Assembly: GCA_947589835.1 (NCBI GenBank)
Contig: CANQCT010000006.1
Coordinates: 1-44,724, forward strand
Source of the DNA: an uncultured Clostridia bacterium
GTDB lineage: Bacteria > Bacillota > Clostridia > TANB77 > CAG-508
DNA: 44,724 bases
Reading direction: 5' to 3'
The notes beneath the pieces were generated by a model. That model saw only the letters and a list, made by a program, of their open reading frames with translations, was not told the DNA's origin and searched no databases. Below, one piece after another: positions 1 to 8,858 of the stretch (the first letter of the stretch is position 1; each line of letters starts with the position of its first letter). The position numbers and the translations under genes were made by a program.

Positions 1-10
1 TAATCAATCA

Positions 11-50
11 ACTCTCCAACATGTTGCGTAGCAATGCATTGGAGAGTTTT
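11..50. terminator. Hairpin past the end of the Wadjet operon
   Basis: ACTCTCCAA at 11-19 pairs perfectly with TTGGAGAGT at 39-47, and an inner TTGC/GCAA stem can extend the hairpin. Four T residues follow on the plus strand, so it best fits a terminator for a plus-strand gene to the left of the window. It may also stop the minus-strand jet transcript, whose last gene ends about 70 bases away. Confidence 0.5.
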
Positions 51-118
51 ACTCTTTCAAAAGTGTTTAAGTTAAGAATATATTTTTATTCTATTTGTCA
101 ATAGCCCTACGATAGTGT

Positions 119-1321
119 TTATATAAAAGCTTCTTGCTCTAGCTTACTTTTATTTTTTAACATTTCATCTATTAATTCATAAAAAATTTCATATTGTTTA
201 TCTTGTTTCATTTGTGCTAGCTTCTCCATATAGCTTAAGTTCATTGGTTTCCAGTAATCTTTTTTACTGTAAAACGCTTGTATATCCATTTTGTAAGGCA
301 TTAGTTCTGGAATAATCTTTTTTAATCTAACAAAAATTTTAAATCCACCTATATCAATGTCACTCCAATGATAAACTCCGCATATTTTTCATAGCTTGAT
401 ATATTTTACTAAAAAATTCTCCCTTAGTAGGGCTATACATTCCGCCATGATAAATAACAAATTCATTTTCTTTCTTTTTATTTTGAATATAATCTATGTA
501 ATTTGCTTTATTTTCAATAAATATTATTTTATTAGCATTTTTAATTTTTAGTTTTTTCATATCTCTTACATTGTAACTATTTACATAGCTTCCTAATGTT
601 TCTTTTTTATATTCAATAATTTCATTTTTTATATAGAATTCTAAGTCTCCACAAAATTCTATTATTTCAGGATATTTTGTTATTCCGTACTTGCAGTAAA
701 ATGTCATCATTTGTGTATTCTTCTTGATTATAGCCATTAAGCAAATATATTTTTATTATTCTAATTATAATGTGCTCTATGTTTTTTTCAAAATATTTAG
801 AATCTCCAAAACATTTTATGCTTAATACTCTTTTTAAATTTTCTTTAGAAGTATCTATTATTTGCAAAACTTTTAGTATGTCTTTAGCAAACTTTGCTGG
901 AAATAGATTATTGGGTTTATGCTTTTCTTTTATATAATTAATCATATCGTTTCTATAATCTTCTAGCCAGGTTTGATTAAATTTTATATTTTCTAGCAAT
1001 TGTATTAAGTCATTATTAGTTTTTTGAATTTCAATTCTACCAGCCTCTAAATATGCTTTTTTTATATTTTCTTTGTTTAGCCATATTTTATCTAATAAGT
1101 TGCCGTTTTTCATATGGTTTCCACGAATAAAAAACTATCTGCTTTTTTTCTAAGTCAAATACAACATCATGAAATAGCTTCTTTGCCTCATAGTCTTCAA
1201 TATTATATTCTTTCAATTTGTCTACTTTTAAAATAATTTTTCTATTAGAATTTGAAACTAATGATTTACTTACTTCATATTTATTTAAAAGTTCATTTAA
1301 AATTATATTTTTACAATCCAT
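119..1321 (-). CDS. jetD: Wadjet protein JetD, read through three CGG +1 frameshift sites
   Basis: Last gene of the Wadjet operon. JetD is the Toprim-like nuclease subunit (DUF3322 then DUF2220) that cuts circular plasmid DNA extruded by JetABC. The start follows GGAGAAATT. The frame breaks three times, each at an in-frame CGG: 1103-1105, 685-687 and 378-380. Skipping only the C each time joins all pieces into one 399-residue protein, the normal family length, with glycine at residues 73, 212 and 314. The joined product reads PYEKGNLLDKIWL at the first join and GVYHWSDIDIGGF at the third. In the latter, D320 and D322 look like the Toprim metal-binding DxD, so the active site lies after the last shift. 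The gene could be a pseudogene, but all three lesions are identical in kind and nothing else is damaged. The family is clear; whether full-length protein is made is inferred. Confidence 0.85.
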
Positions 1322-1387
1322 AATTTCTCCATTTTTTTAAGTTGCTATTCATAATATTTTTTTACTTTTAAGCTTCTGCATTTAAGT

Positions 1388-4300
1388 CTACCATTCTTCT
1401 TTATTAGTATATTTTTTTACAACAATTGAATGTTCTTCAGGATTTAATACTAATAAAGTAGAATCCACTAAGTTTTGTATATCTTGCAATTTATCAGGTG
1501 GTGCTGCAAAAATTGCTTGAAATCCAATTCTTTTTAACAATTTTATGCTTTCTTCTATTCTTTCACTATCCATTTTGCTAAAAGCTTCATCAAATACAAT
1601 TAATCTAATTGTATTTTCATTATTTTTTATTCTATAAACTTGTGCAAATGATGCAAGTATAGAAATATAAAATGGTGTTTGAGTTTCTCCACCTGATTTT
1701 TTTAATAAAGTTTTAGATAGTCTTTGCTCGTTTCCTGTACTGTCTTTTACAATTAAATCAAAGTTTAAATATGTTCTATAATCTGTATATTCTTTTATGT
1801 TCTTTTCATATTCTTCATCTGAAATTAAATTAGAGTTAATATCAGTTGTAGTTATTTTATCAAATAGTTCCTTTATTTCTTCAGAATATTTTTGGTTAAA
1901 TTGTTCTTGGCCAATTCCCCAATCTCCTAATAGCATTTCATCTGTTATCATATTGTAAAATCTTTTATATTCTTGTTTTGGTGATACTTTAAAGCTATAG
2001 CTATCTGTTCCAAATTTGTGCTCACCTAAAGCATTGTTTAATTCTTTTATTTGAGATTTTACTTCATCTATATTAGATTTTAGCTTGTCTAGGAATTCTA
2101 TTCTAAATTGCTCATAAGCTTTTTTCCTTGAATCTTCTATTTTATCTGTATATTTTGGCAATTCTATTTCTTTAAGTTGTTTTAGCTCTTGTTCAAATTC
2201 TTTATTGCTATCATCGTGAATATTATATGATAACTGATATTTTGTATTGTAAGAGCTCTTTTCGTCTTCTAGTTTTGTTTTTGTTTCTTCTTTTTTTATA
2301 ATGCTTGCCTTTAAACTATGCATATATGTTTCTTGTATTCTTTCTGCTGTTTTCTTTAATGCTTCTTTTCCATATTTTTCTTCTCCAATGCTTTCTTGCC
2401 ATTCTTTAGTATATTGTTCTTCTATTTGTATACATTTTTCATTTAAGTTTTTGCTTAATTCTGGCATTTTTTCATTTTCGTTTGCTTCAATTTCTTTTCT
2501 TAAGCCTTCTATTTTTCTTATATTTTCAAGAATTAAACTTTCCTTTTCTTCTTTTATTTTAGTTTTTTCATTTATTTTAGCATTTATATTATTTAGCCAT
2601 AATAAGTCCATTCCGTCTAATTCTTTTTGCAAATCATTTTTTGAATTTATATAATTTGCTTTTTCATTTGATTCTTGTATGTCATTATAAAAGTTTGATA
2701 TGTCATTTTCACTAAAGTTAGACATTTCCTTTATGTTTTCCATTACTTTTATAATTGTTTCTTCATTTGACATTTTTTCTTCTAAAGATAGTAATTCTTT
2801 TTCTTTTATTTGCTTTTGCTTTTCTAATGCGCTTTTGCCAATAGTAGGATACATATAAAATTTAGGATTAATTTTTCTTAAAACAAAACCTTGGTATAGC
2901 ATACAATCTGATGTTATAGCAATTTTATTATTTCTTAATTCTTCTATTGTTTCGCATTTTACAACTCTTCCTAACAAATAATCAATATATGTTTTAGCTA
3001 AGTTATTTTGAGCAATAATTTCTTCTGCTAAACTGTTTTGCAAAACTTGATTGTTTTCTTTTTGAATTTTTTCAATATCCACAATACCAAAAGAATGAAT
3101 TTGTGCATTATTTTTTGCAAGTTCTCTATATATTTTAGAAGCTTCTTCAAAATATTCTGGCTCTATAATAAGATATTTTTTCTGAGTATTTAAATAGCCT
3201 TCTATTGCATTTTGCCATTTTAAATTTTTTATTTCTAATAGGTCAGATAGTATAGAAATGGTAATATCTTTTCCTGTTTTTTCTTTTAGTTTGTTTTCTA
3301 TTTCTAGTTTAAATTTAATCAATTCTGCATCATGTGGATTAATTCCTGTTTTTAATTTATTAATATCACTTTCTAGAATTTTTTTAGCATAAATATCGTT
3401 TTCTTGTTCTTGTTTTGTTCTAAAAAATACAGCATTTCCTAATTTTATTAAATTTTCTATTTTTTCTTTTATTTCTTTTAATGCTTCTATTTCTAAAGTA
3501 TTAAAGTTATTTTCATTTATGTTTTCTAAGTATTTTAGCATATCTTTAATGTTATTTAAATCTTGAATTTCATCTGCTACAATTTTATTTTTAATTTGTT
3601 CTAGCTTTGATATATTGGCATTCCATTTTAAATTATTGTTTCTTAAAAAATTAATATCTCTTTTTTCTACTTTTTCTATATTTTCTATTTTACTATCTAA
3701 ATCTTGTATTTTGTAGCTAAATTCTTTTCTTTTTGCTTCTATATCAGATTTTGCTCTAGTTTCTACTAGGTCTGTAATTTCTTCTTCTAATTTATTTTTT
3801 TGAGTAGTTAATGTTTCTGTTTCATCTTCTATTGTGTGTTTTTGTAATTTTTTGTTTTCTGTTTCTATATTTAATCTTTCTGTTTCATTTAGTAATATTT
3901 GTTTTTCGGCTCTCCAAATTAAATATCGCTCTTCTCGTTGTTTTGAAATTTGCTCTATATAGCTATTATATAAATTTTGTATTTCTTCTAATTCACTAGC
4001 TCTAACCTTCATAATTTCTACTTGCTTTGATAAGTTGTTATACTGCCTTATGTTTTCCTGCATTGAAGCAATATCTATTTTATTTTTTACATCACATACA
4101 TATTCTACAATAAATTTTTCTATATCATCAATAGGAGTAAAAGTTACAGCTTTTTTGAATAAGTTAAAGAATTTTTGATTTAAGCCTCCAAGCTTTCCTC
4201 TGGCTGCATCTTGATACTGCTTGTTACTTGCATATACTTCAAAATTTTTACTTCCATATTCTCTTTGCATAAAGCTTTTTAAATCTTTATATGAAAATGG

Positions 4301-4735
4301 TATGTCATTTTCTTGTAGGAATTCATTATCTGGAATTTTGCCATTTATATAGAAAAAGTGGTTTTCTATGTCGCTATCTTTATATACATCAAAAACAACT
4401 CCAAGGCAAAAATTTTTTCTTGTTACATTATCATAAAATTCACATACAATATATGTAGAAAATCTATCATCTCTTAAATATTTATAGCCTACATCACCAT
4501 CATCACCAATTTCGCCCTTTAAATAGCCTTCTAGGCTTCTTCCTGCTTTATCATTGGCTGCTTTATTAAAAAATGTACCTCTAGTATCCCCTAATATTAA
4601 TAATTGTAGGGCATCTAGAATTGTTGATTTTCCAGAACCATTTTTTCCAGTTAAAAAATTTATATTATCAAATTCAATTACTTGTTTATTAATATAGTGC
4701 CAGTTTATTAATAACATTCTTTTTAATAGTTTCAT
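1388..4735 (-). CDS. jetC: Wadjet SMC-like ATPase JetC
   Basis: This 1115-residue protein is the SMC/MukB-like motor of the Wadjet complex, which extrudes DNA loops to sense small circular plasmids. Walker A GKNGSGKST is at residues 30-38. A very long charged coiled-coil region rich in Lys, Glu and Asn fills the middle. The ABC signature KSGGETQ is near residue 1015 and Walker B LIVFDEAF near 1047, followed by an AAPPDK switch-like motif. The start follows a GGTGG-type site. It lies about 69 bases downstream of jetB and 66 upstream of jetD. No in-frame CGG codon occurs despite its length; the one CGG trinucleotide, at 2613-2615, is out of frame (GAC GGA). Confidence 0.93.
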   Translation of the reverse strand: MKLLKRMLLINWHYINKQVIEFDNINFLTGKNGSGKSTILDALQLLILGDTRGTFFNKAANDKAGRSLEGYLKGEIGDDGDVGYKYLRDDRFSTYIVCEFYDNVTRKNFCLGVVFDVYKDSDIENHFFYINGKIPDNEFLQENDIPFSYKDLKSFMQREYGSKNFEVYASNKQYQDAARGKLGGLNQKFFNLFKKAVTFTPIDDIEKFIVEYVCDVKNKIDIASMQENIRQYNNLSKQVEIMKVRASELEEIQNLYNSYIEQISKQREERYLIWRAEKQILLNETERLNIETENKKLQKHTIEDETETLTTQKNKLEEEITDLVETRAKSDIEAKRKEFSYKIQDLDSKIENIEKVEKRDINFLRNNNLKWNANISKLEQIKNKIVADEIQDLNNIKDMLKYLENINENNFNTLEIEALKEIKEKIENLIKLGNAVFFRTKQEQENDIYAKKILESDINKLKTGINPHDAELIKFKLEIENKLKEKTGKDITISILSDLLEIKNLKWQNAIEGYLNTQKKYLIIEPEYFEEASKIYRELAKNNAQIHSFGIVDIEKIQKENNQVLQNSLAEEIIAQNNLAKTYIDYLLGRVVKCETIEELRNNKIAITSDCMLYQGFVLRKINPKFYMYPTIGKSALEKQKQIKEKELLSLEEKMSNEETIIKVMENIKEMSNFSENDISNFYNDIQESNEKANYINSKNDLQKELDGMDLLWLNNINAKINEKTKIKEEKESLILENIRKIEGLRKEIEANENEKMPELSKNLNEKCIQIEEQYTKEWQESIGEEKYGKEALKKTAERIQETYMHSLKASIIKKEETKTKLEDEKSSYNTKYQLSYNIHDDSNKEFEQELKQLKEIELPKYTDKIEDSRKKAYEQFRIEFLDKLKSNIDEVKSQIKELNNALGEHKFGTDSYSFKVSPKQEYKRFYNMITDEMLLGDWGIGQEQFNQKYSEEIKELFDKITTTDINSNLISDEEYEKNIKEYTDYRTYLNFDLIVKDSTGNEQRLSKTLLKKSGGETQTPFYISILASFAQVYRIKNNENTIRLIVFDEAFSKMDSERIEESIKLLKRIGFQAIFAAPPDKLQDIQNLVDSTLLVLNPEEHSIVVKKYTNKEEW

Positions 4736-4804
4736 TATTTTACCACCATTTCTTCGTTTTTTTGTTTATTTTTCTTTTATTTACTGTTATGTTATTAGCT
4801 TTCA

Positions 4805-5482
4805 TTAAACTTCAATTTCTTCGCTTTCACTTTGTGATTCGTTTTCTTCATTTTCATTAGTATTTTCATCTTGAGTATTTTCGTCATCTTGTAAAGAATT
4901 TATTAATTGGCTTAAATTCGTTATTTTTTCGTTTGTTATTACAAATAAAATTGATGGTAATATAATAATTTTAGTTTCAGGCTTTTCTAATATTCCATCT
5001 ACTTTTTGAATAATATTAAAATTAATAAGGTTTGATAAAGCTGTTCTTATTTCAAGGTCTGAAGGCTTTTTAGTGTATGCTCCAACATCTATTAAAGTTT
5101 TTATAATATCTGATACACTAACAATTGTATCTGTGTTTAAATTTATACTTTCTCTATCTTCATCAAATTTTAACCTTAAACCATATAAAAATATGGTAGT
5201 ATTTTTATCCAATCTTTTTTTATTGTAGCCATATTCATTTTCTATGTATATAACTTCATAGTTGCTATCTTTTATTAATCTAAATCCTGCAAGTTCTAAA
5301 TATTCTTTAAATAATTCCATATTTCTATCAATAAATCTGTAATCTGCATTTGACTTAAAAGCTTTTTGATTTTTATCATATATTCTATTAACAATAAATG
5401 TTTTTGCTAACATCATACTAACTATTCTTTTAAAATTTTCTTTTTCTGCATTAGTTAAATCATTATATTTTTCTATTAACAT
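4805..5482 (-). CDS. jetB: Wadjet protein JetB (DUF4194 family)
   Basis: A 225-residue protein with the size and position of JetB, the small winged-helix MukE-like subunit that links the JetA kleisin to the JetC ATPase. The start codon directly abuts the jetA stop (TAA then ATG), and the site GGAGAAGTT lies within the jetA end, so the two are probably translationally coupled. The last 30 or so residues are almost entirely Glu, Asn, Asp and Ser, a disordered acidic tail. Recognition rests on operon order plus sequence character (winged-helix-like segments near residues 15-60 and 130-160). Confidence 0.85.
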   Translation of the reverse strand: MLIEKYNDLTNAEKENFKRIVSMMLAKTFIVNRIYDKNQKAFKSNADYRFIDRNMELFKEYLELAGFRLIKDSNYEVIYIENEYGYNKKRLDKNTTIFLYGLRLKFDEDRESINLNTDTIVSVSDIIKTLIDVGAYTKKPSDLEIRTALSNLINFNIIQKVDGILEKPETKIIILPSILFVITNEKITNLSQLINSLQDDENTQDENTNENEENESQSESEEIEV

Positions 5483-6856
5483 TTAACTTCTCCTTATAAA
5501 TTTGATATTGGGTATTTTAAAGCCATTATTATTTACCATTTCATTACTATCCTGCATATAATAAAAAGTTTTTCCTGATTTATCTGCTTTTATTGTTGCA
5601 AGAATTAATAATATAAGATCTTCTGTTGTATTTAAGTTTATTTCTGCTGATGTAATAAAAGGCTTGTCCTTAAAATTAGCTTCCATAAATTCATTAATTC
5701 TTTTGTTGCTATATAATTTTTCTAAGCTTTTTGCAAATTCATAAAATGCTTTTGAATCGATTGGCTTTTCTTTATTTATCGCTAGTGGCTTTCCTTGTTT
5801 TTTATTGTTTGAACTTCTAAAATAAGTAGAATCTTTTGCAATATATTCTTGCTTTAATAGTTTTACTTCCTGTTCCATTTTTTCTAAAACTGATTCTTTT
5901 TTAGAATTTCTTAGTATGTTTACTAATTTTCCTTTTAATTCTTTGTCACTTGTTAATAAATATTGTATTCTTTGTACAGATGCTCTTACATAATCTGTGT
6001 TTTTTGTTTCAATTTGGTTCATTGTAAAATCTATATTTTCATATATTTCAATTACTGTTCTAATTTTGTTTAAAATATCATTTTCTGCATCTTCTTTTGA
6101 AGTATATTTTTTGTTTTTCATAGCTACATTTATTGTAGAATTTAGCAATTCTGCGTCTGCTAAAATATTATTTAACATATCTCTTATGGGGGCTTTATAT
6201 CTTGGAATAGAATCTCTTGTAAATCTTGGGAATATCATTTCATCGCTATATTCTTTATATTCAAAAAAGTGTTCTTTTATAATATCATTTATATTATCTT
6301 GATTTGACATTCTTCTGTGAAATCTGCCTAAACTGTTATATAAGGATTTAAGTTCATTTATTAATTGCATTGTATTGCTGTAAGCTGTGTTAATAGCGTT
6401 ATATGTTTCGTTTTTTTCAATACTTGCTAATTTTAAACTTGAATAAGTTGCAAATACATATGAATTGTATTCTACTTGCTCTTCTTGTACTATTGAATAT
6501 AATAAATCTAAAAATTTTATTGAATAATCTGGTAGAATAATGTTTTCTTCAAAAGAATCTCTTTGCATTTCAAATTCAATCCAGCCTGCCCATTTTAATT
6601 TTCGTAATAGAAAATATGCTTTGCTGGAAACATTATTATCTTTTAATTCATCTACATTTTCATCTTCCGAAAAATCTTCTACGTTAAATTCTTCTTCAAG
6701 GTTATTTATTAATCTTGATATAATATTTTCTTTTGAAATAGACATTTCTTGCTTAAAAGCCTCTCTTAGTACAAATAATGCATCTATATAAATGTTTTTA
6801 TTTCTAGATACTAATATAGAAAAGAAATTTTCCGGTATTTTATCAAATAAATTCAT
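5483..6856 (-). CDS. jetA: Wadjet kleisin-like protein JetA
   Basis: First gene of the Wadjet operon. JetA is the MukF/kleisin-like subunit that bridges the JetC heads. The open frame extends 18 codons further upstream, but the start at 6856 (MNLFDKIPENFF) is preceded by GGAGGAAGTAGA, an excellent ribosome binding site, giving 457 residues. The N-terminal region looks winged-helix, the middle (about 140-360) is helical, and the C-terminus holds a short basic loop before SKAFYEFAKSLEKLY. JetA and jetB are directly adjacent. A member of the 135-bp intergenic repeat family begins about 110 bases upstream of the start. Confidence 0.9.
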   Translation of the reverse strand: MNLFDKIPENFFSILVSRNKNIYIDALFVLREAFKQEMSISKENIISRLINNLEEEFNVEDFSEDENVDELKDNNVSSKAYFLLRKLKWAGWIEFEMQRDSFEENIILPDYSIKFLDLLYSIVQEEQVEYNSYVFATYSSLKLASIEKNETYNAINTAYSNTMQLINELKSLYNSLGRFHRRMSNQDNINDIIKEHFFEYKEYSDEMIFPRFTRDSIPRYKAPIRDMLNNILADAELLNSTINVAMKNKKYTSKEDAENDILNKIRTVIEIYENIDFTMNQIETKNTDYVRASVQRIQYLLTSDKELKGKLVNILRNSKKESVLEKMEQEVKLLKQEYIAKDSTYFRSSNNKKQGKPLAINKEKPIDSKAFYEFAKSLEKLYSNKRINEFMEANFKDKPFITSAEINLNTTEDLILLILATIKADKSGKTFYYMQDSNEMVNNNGFKIPNIKFIRRS

Positions 6857-6965
6857 TCTACTTCCTCCGACATTGCTTGTTCTGTAATATTTTACTACAT
6901 TTTCAAACAAATGTCTATATTTTTTGTGTTAATTATGTAAATCTTTGCTATTATTTAATAATTTC

Positions 6966-7104
6966 ATAGTTAATTGCTCGAATAGTACTATTTTTCGCAG
7001 TTTTGAAAGGTCCCGTTTCTCGCTTACTTCTTTGAGCTTACTTGCTGCAACGGGCAATTTGAAAAACAAGAAAACTAGTACTATTCGAGCTTTAATATAA
7101 TTAT
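6966..7104 (+). repeat. Intergenic inverted-repeat element, copy A
   Basis: Full copy. Arms GCTCGAATAGTACTA (from 6976) and TAGTACTATTCGAGC (to 7090) pair over 15 bp. Inside are GTTTTGAAAGGTCCCGTT on the left and AACGGGCAATTTGAAAAAC on the right, which form a second imperfect stem. The loop carries CTTCTTTGA, kept in all full copies. The outer right flank runs into the stop codon of the PAP2 gene. Confidence 0.9.
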
Positions 7105-7746
7105 GGCTGTTGTATATTAATGAACCTTTTTGCTATTCTAGTATATACTACTAAATATGAAATAGATATTAAAAATCCTCCTAATACATCACTTGTATAA
7201 TGTACACCCAAGTATATTCTACTTATTCCAATAGAAAATATTAGTATACTTAAAAAAGTTATTAATGCATATTTAATTTTTTTATTTTCTACATATTTGT
7301 ATATTAAATATATTAAGTATCCGATAAAATGCCATACTTATCATTGAATGTCCAGAAGGAAAGCTATATCCGCTTTCATTTATAAGTCTAAATTCAGTTG
7401 GTCTTGGCCTTTGTAATATATTTTTTAATAATATATTAAGAGCTGTAGCAATAATTAAATTCAAACATATAGATAACCCTATTTTTTTATTTTTAATAGT
7501 TATTAATGATATTATTGCTATCAAACTTAAGGCTATTGCCCCACCAAAGTTTGTTATAACTTTAGCTATTGGTGTCATAAAATCTGAAATTAGTATAGTA
7601 GAAATAACTTTATAGCCTTCAATATCTATTACCATCATTTCCTTGTTCCATACATTTTCAGTTATTGCTAAAAATGCTATTATGGCTATAAATAATATTA
7701 TCCACTTTAAATTTTTAGTTAACCAATTTTGAATTTTAAGTTTCAT
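7101..7746 (-). CDS. PAP2-family membrane phosphatase, with one CGG +1 frameshift
   Basis: Type 2 phosphatidic acid phosphatase, acting on lipid phosphates such as undecaprenyl pyrophosphate or phosphatidylglycerophosphate. N-terminal and internal membrane segments are obvious. Motif 1 is KNILQRPRP and motif 2 is PSGH, both before the break. The frame stops soon after an in-frame CGG at 7321-7323 (codon 142). Skipping the C gives SMAFYGYLIYLIYK and continues to motif 3, SRIYLGVHYTSD, with the catalytic His, ending at 7101 for a 214-residue protein. Without the shift the enzyme lacks motif 3 and should be inactive. Exact substrate is not predictable. Confidence 0.85.
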
Positions 7747-7804
7747 TTTTACCTTTCTATTGCTTTATGGGCATTTATTAAAATTATTTAAACTTATAAC
7801 ATTT

Positions 7805-7866
7805 TTTGTCACTAACATCTGTCCCTAAAGAGGGCAAATTGCCTCTATTAAGAAACGTACCTAAAG
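7805..7866. repeat. REP-like short repeat, related to the one at 10670
   Basis: This stretch shares phrases with the larger structure at 10670-10803, in the same general order: GTCAC, AACATCTGT, GTCCCTAA, AAGAAACGT and CGACA. It can form an imperfect hairpin around GAGGGCAA/TTGCCTC. The last codons of the DUF362 gene (Val-Ser-Leu-stop) are encoded by the repeat, so it reached the end of that reading frame. It may also act as the terminator for that gene. Confidence 0.5.
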
Positions 7867-8736
7867 CGACACTAATTCATATTGTGTTGAGCCAAGTCCT
7901 ATTTCTTCTGCATAAGGAAGAATGTGTCTACCATTTTGTCTTTCTACTCTAGCTTTAAAATGTTCTCTTCCTTCATCGTTTGAATTCCAAATTAAATCTA
8001 TACAAGCCTGATCAACTGCAACTGGATCTGTTGATGCTAAAATTCCTATATCTTTCATACATGGTGCTTCTGGGTTTGAATCGCAATCACAGTCAACAGA
8101 TAAGTTGTTCATTACATCTATATATAAAATGTTTCCATTCATATAATCTGCAACTGCTTTTGCTGCTTCTGCCATTGATTCTAAGAAGTCATCTTGTTTT
8201 GGTAAGTGATCCCATAGTTCTGATGCCTTTCTTGTTACTCCAGCTGTATGAATATATGCTTTTCCGGCAGTTGAGGCTATTCCTATTGATTGATTTTTTA
8301 TAACTCCTCCGAAGCCTCCCATTGCATGACCTTTAAAATGTGCTAGGTTTAATATAGAGTCATAATTTTTTAAATTTTCTCCTACTATGTCTACATCTAG
8401 GTGTTTGCCATTTGCTGGAATTTCAAATTCTCCTTCAGCATCCATTATATCTACATTAGCAATTTTGGTAAATCCATGTTCTTCTACTGCTTTCATATGT
8501 TCTTTTGGATCCATTCTTCTTCCTTCATATGCAGTACAGCATTCTATTATATTTGCATTTAATTTTTGAACTAAATCTTTTATTAGCTCTGGTTTTAAAT
8601 AATTATGTCCTCCTGGTTCACCTGTAGATATTTTTACACCTACTTTTCCTTTTAACTCTACTCCTAAAGCCTCATATATTTTAACTAGGCTTTCTGGAGA
8701 AATTTCCTTTGTAAAGTATACTTTTGATTTTTCCAT
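7861..8736 (-). CDS. DUF362 domain protein
   Basis: A 291-residue DUF362 protein, a family of presumed iron-sulfur proteins of unsettled function. Conserved family phrases are visible: KISTGEPGGHNYL near the N-terminus, LNLAHFKGHAMGGFGG in the middle, and ASTDPVAVDQACIDLI near the C-terminus. A cysteine cluster, CDCDSNPEAPC, at about residues 217-227 may bind a metal cluster. Unlike some relatives it has no C-terminal 2x[4Fe-4S] ferredoxin domain. The start follows GGAAGGTAAGTAAAT. It stands alone between the PAP2 and glycosyltransferase genes. No in-frame CGG. Confidence 0.88.
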   Translation of the reverse strand: MEKSKVYFTKEISPESLVKIYEALGVELKGKVGVKISTGEPGGHNYLKPELIKDLVQKLNANIIECCTAYEGRRMDPKEHMKAVEEHGFTKIANVDIMDAEGEFEIPANGKHLDVDIVGENLKNYDSILNLAHFKGHAMGGFGGVIKNQSIGIASTAGKAYIHTAGVTRKASELWDHLPKQDDFLESMAEAAKAVADYMNGNILYIDVMNNLSVDCDCDSNPEAPCMKDIGILASTDPVAVDQACIDLIWNSNDEGREHFKARVERQNGRHILPYAEEIGLGSTQYELVSL

Positions 8737-8804
8737 ATTTACTTACCTTCCTTTCATTAAAAATATAAATTTTATTAAAATAATATTTATATACTAGTTA
8801 ATAG

Positions 8805-8852
8805 TTTTATAGCTAATTGCTTAAATAATACTATTTTTTTGCAGTTTTAAAA
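8805..8852 (+). repeat. Left half of the intergenic inverted-repeat element (copy G)
   Basis: The segment matches the left flank and left arm of copies A, B and F (TATAGCTAATTGCTTAAAT, then ACTATTTTTTTGCAGTTTT). It then runs into AT-rich sequence with no core or right arm. It is a truncated or decayed copy just past the end of the glycosyltransferase gene. Confidence 0.7.
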
Positions 8853-8858
8853 CATATA

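Noticed and set aside
119..1321. jetD as an ordinary pseudogene split into four short genes
   Set aside because: The four pieces join into one normal-length protein by three identical skips, with catalytic motifs kept and no other damage.
2301..2654. Plus-strand open frames inside jetC and other minus-strand genes
   Set aside because: They are rich in Phe, Ser, Leu and Ile, lack ribosome binding sites and mirror the coiled-coil codons of the real gene.
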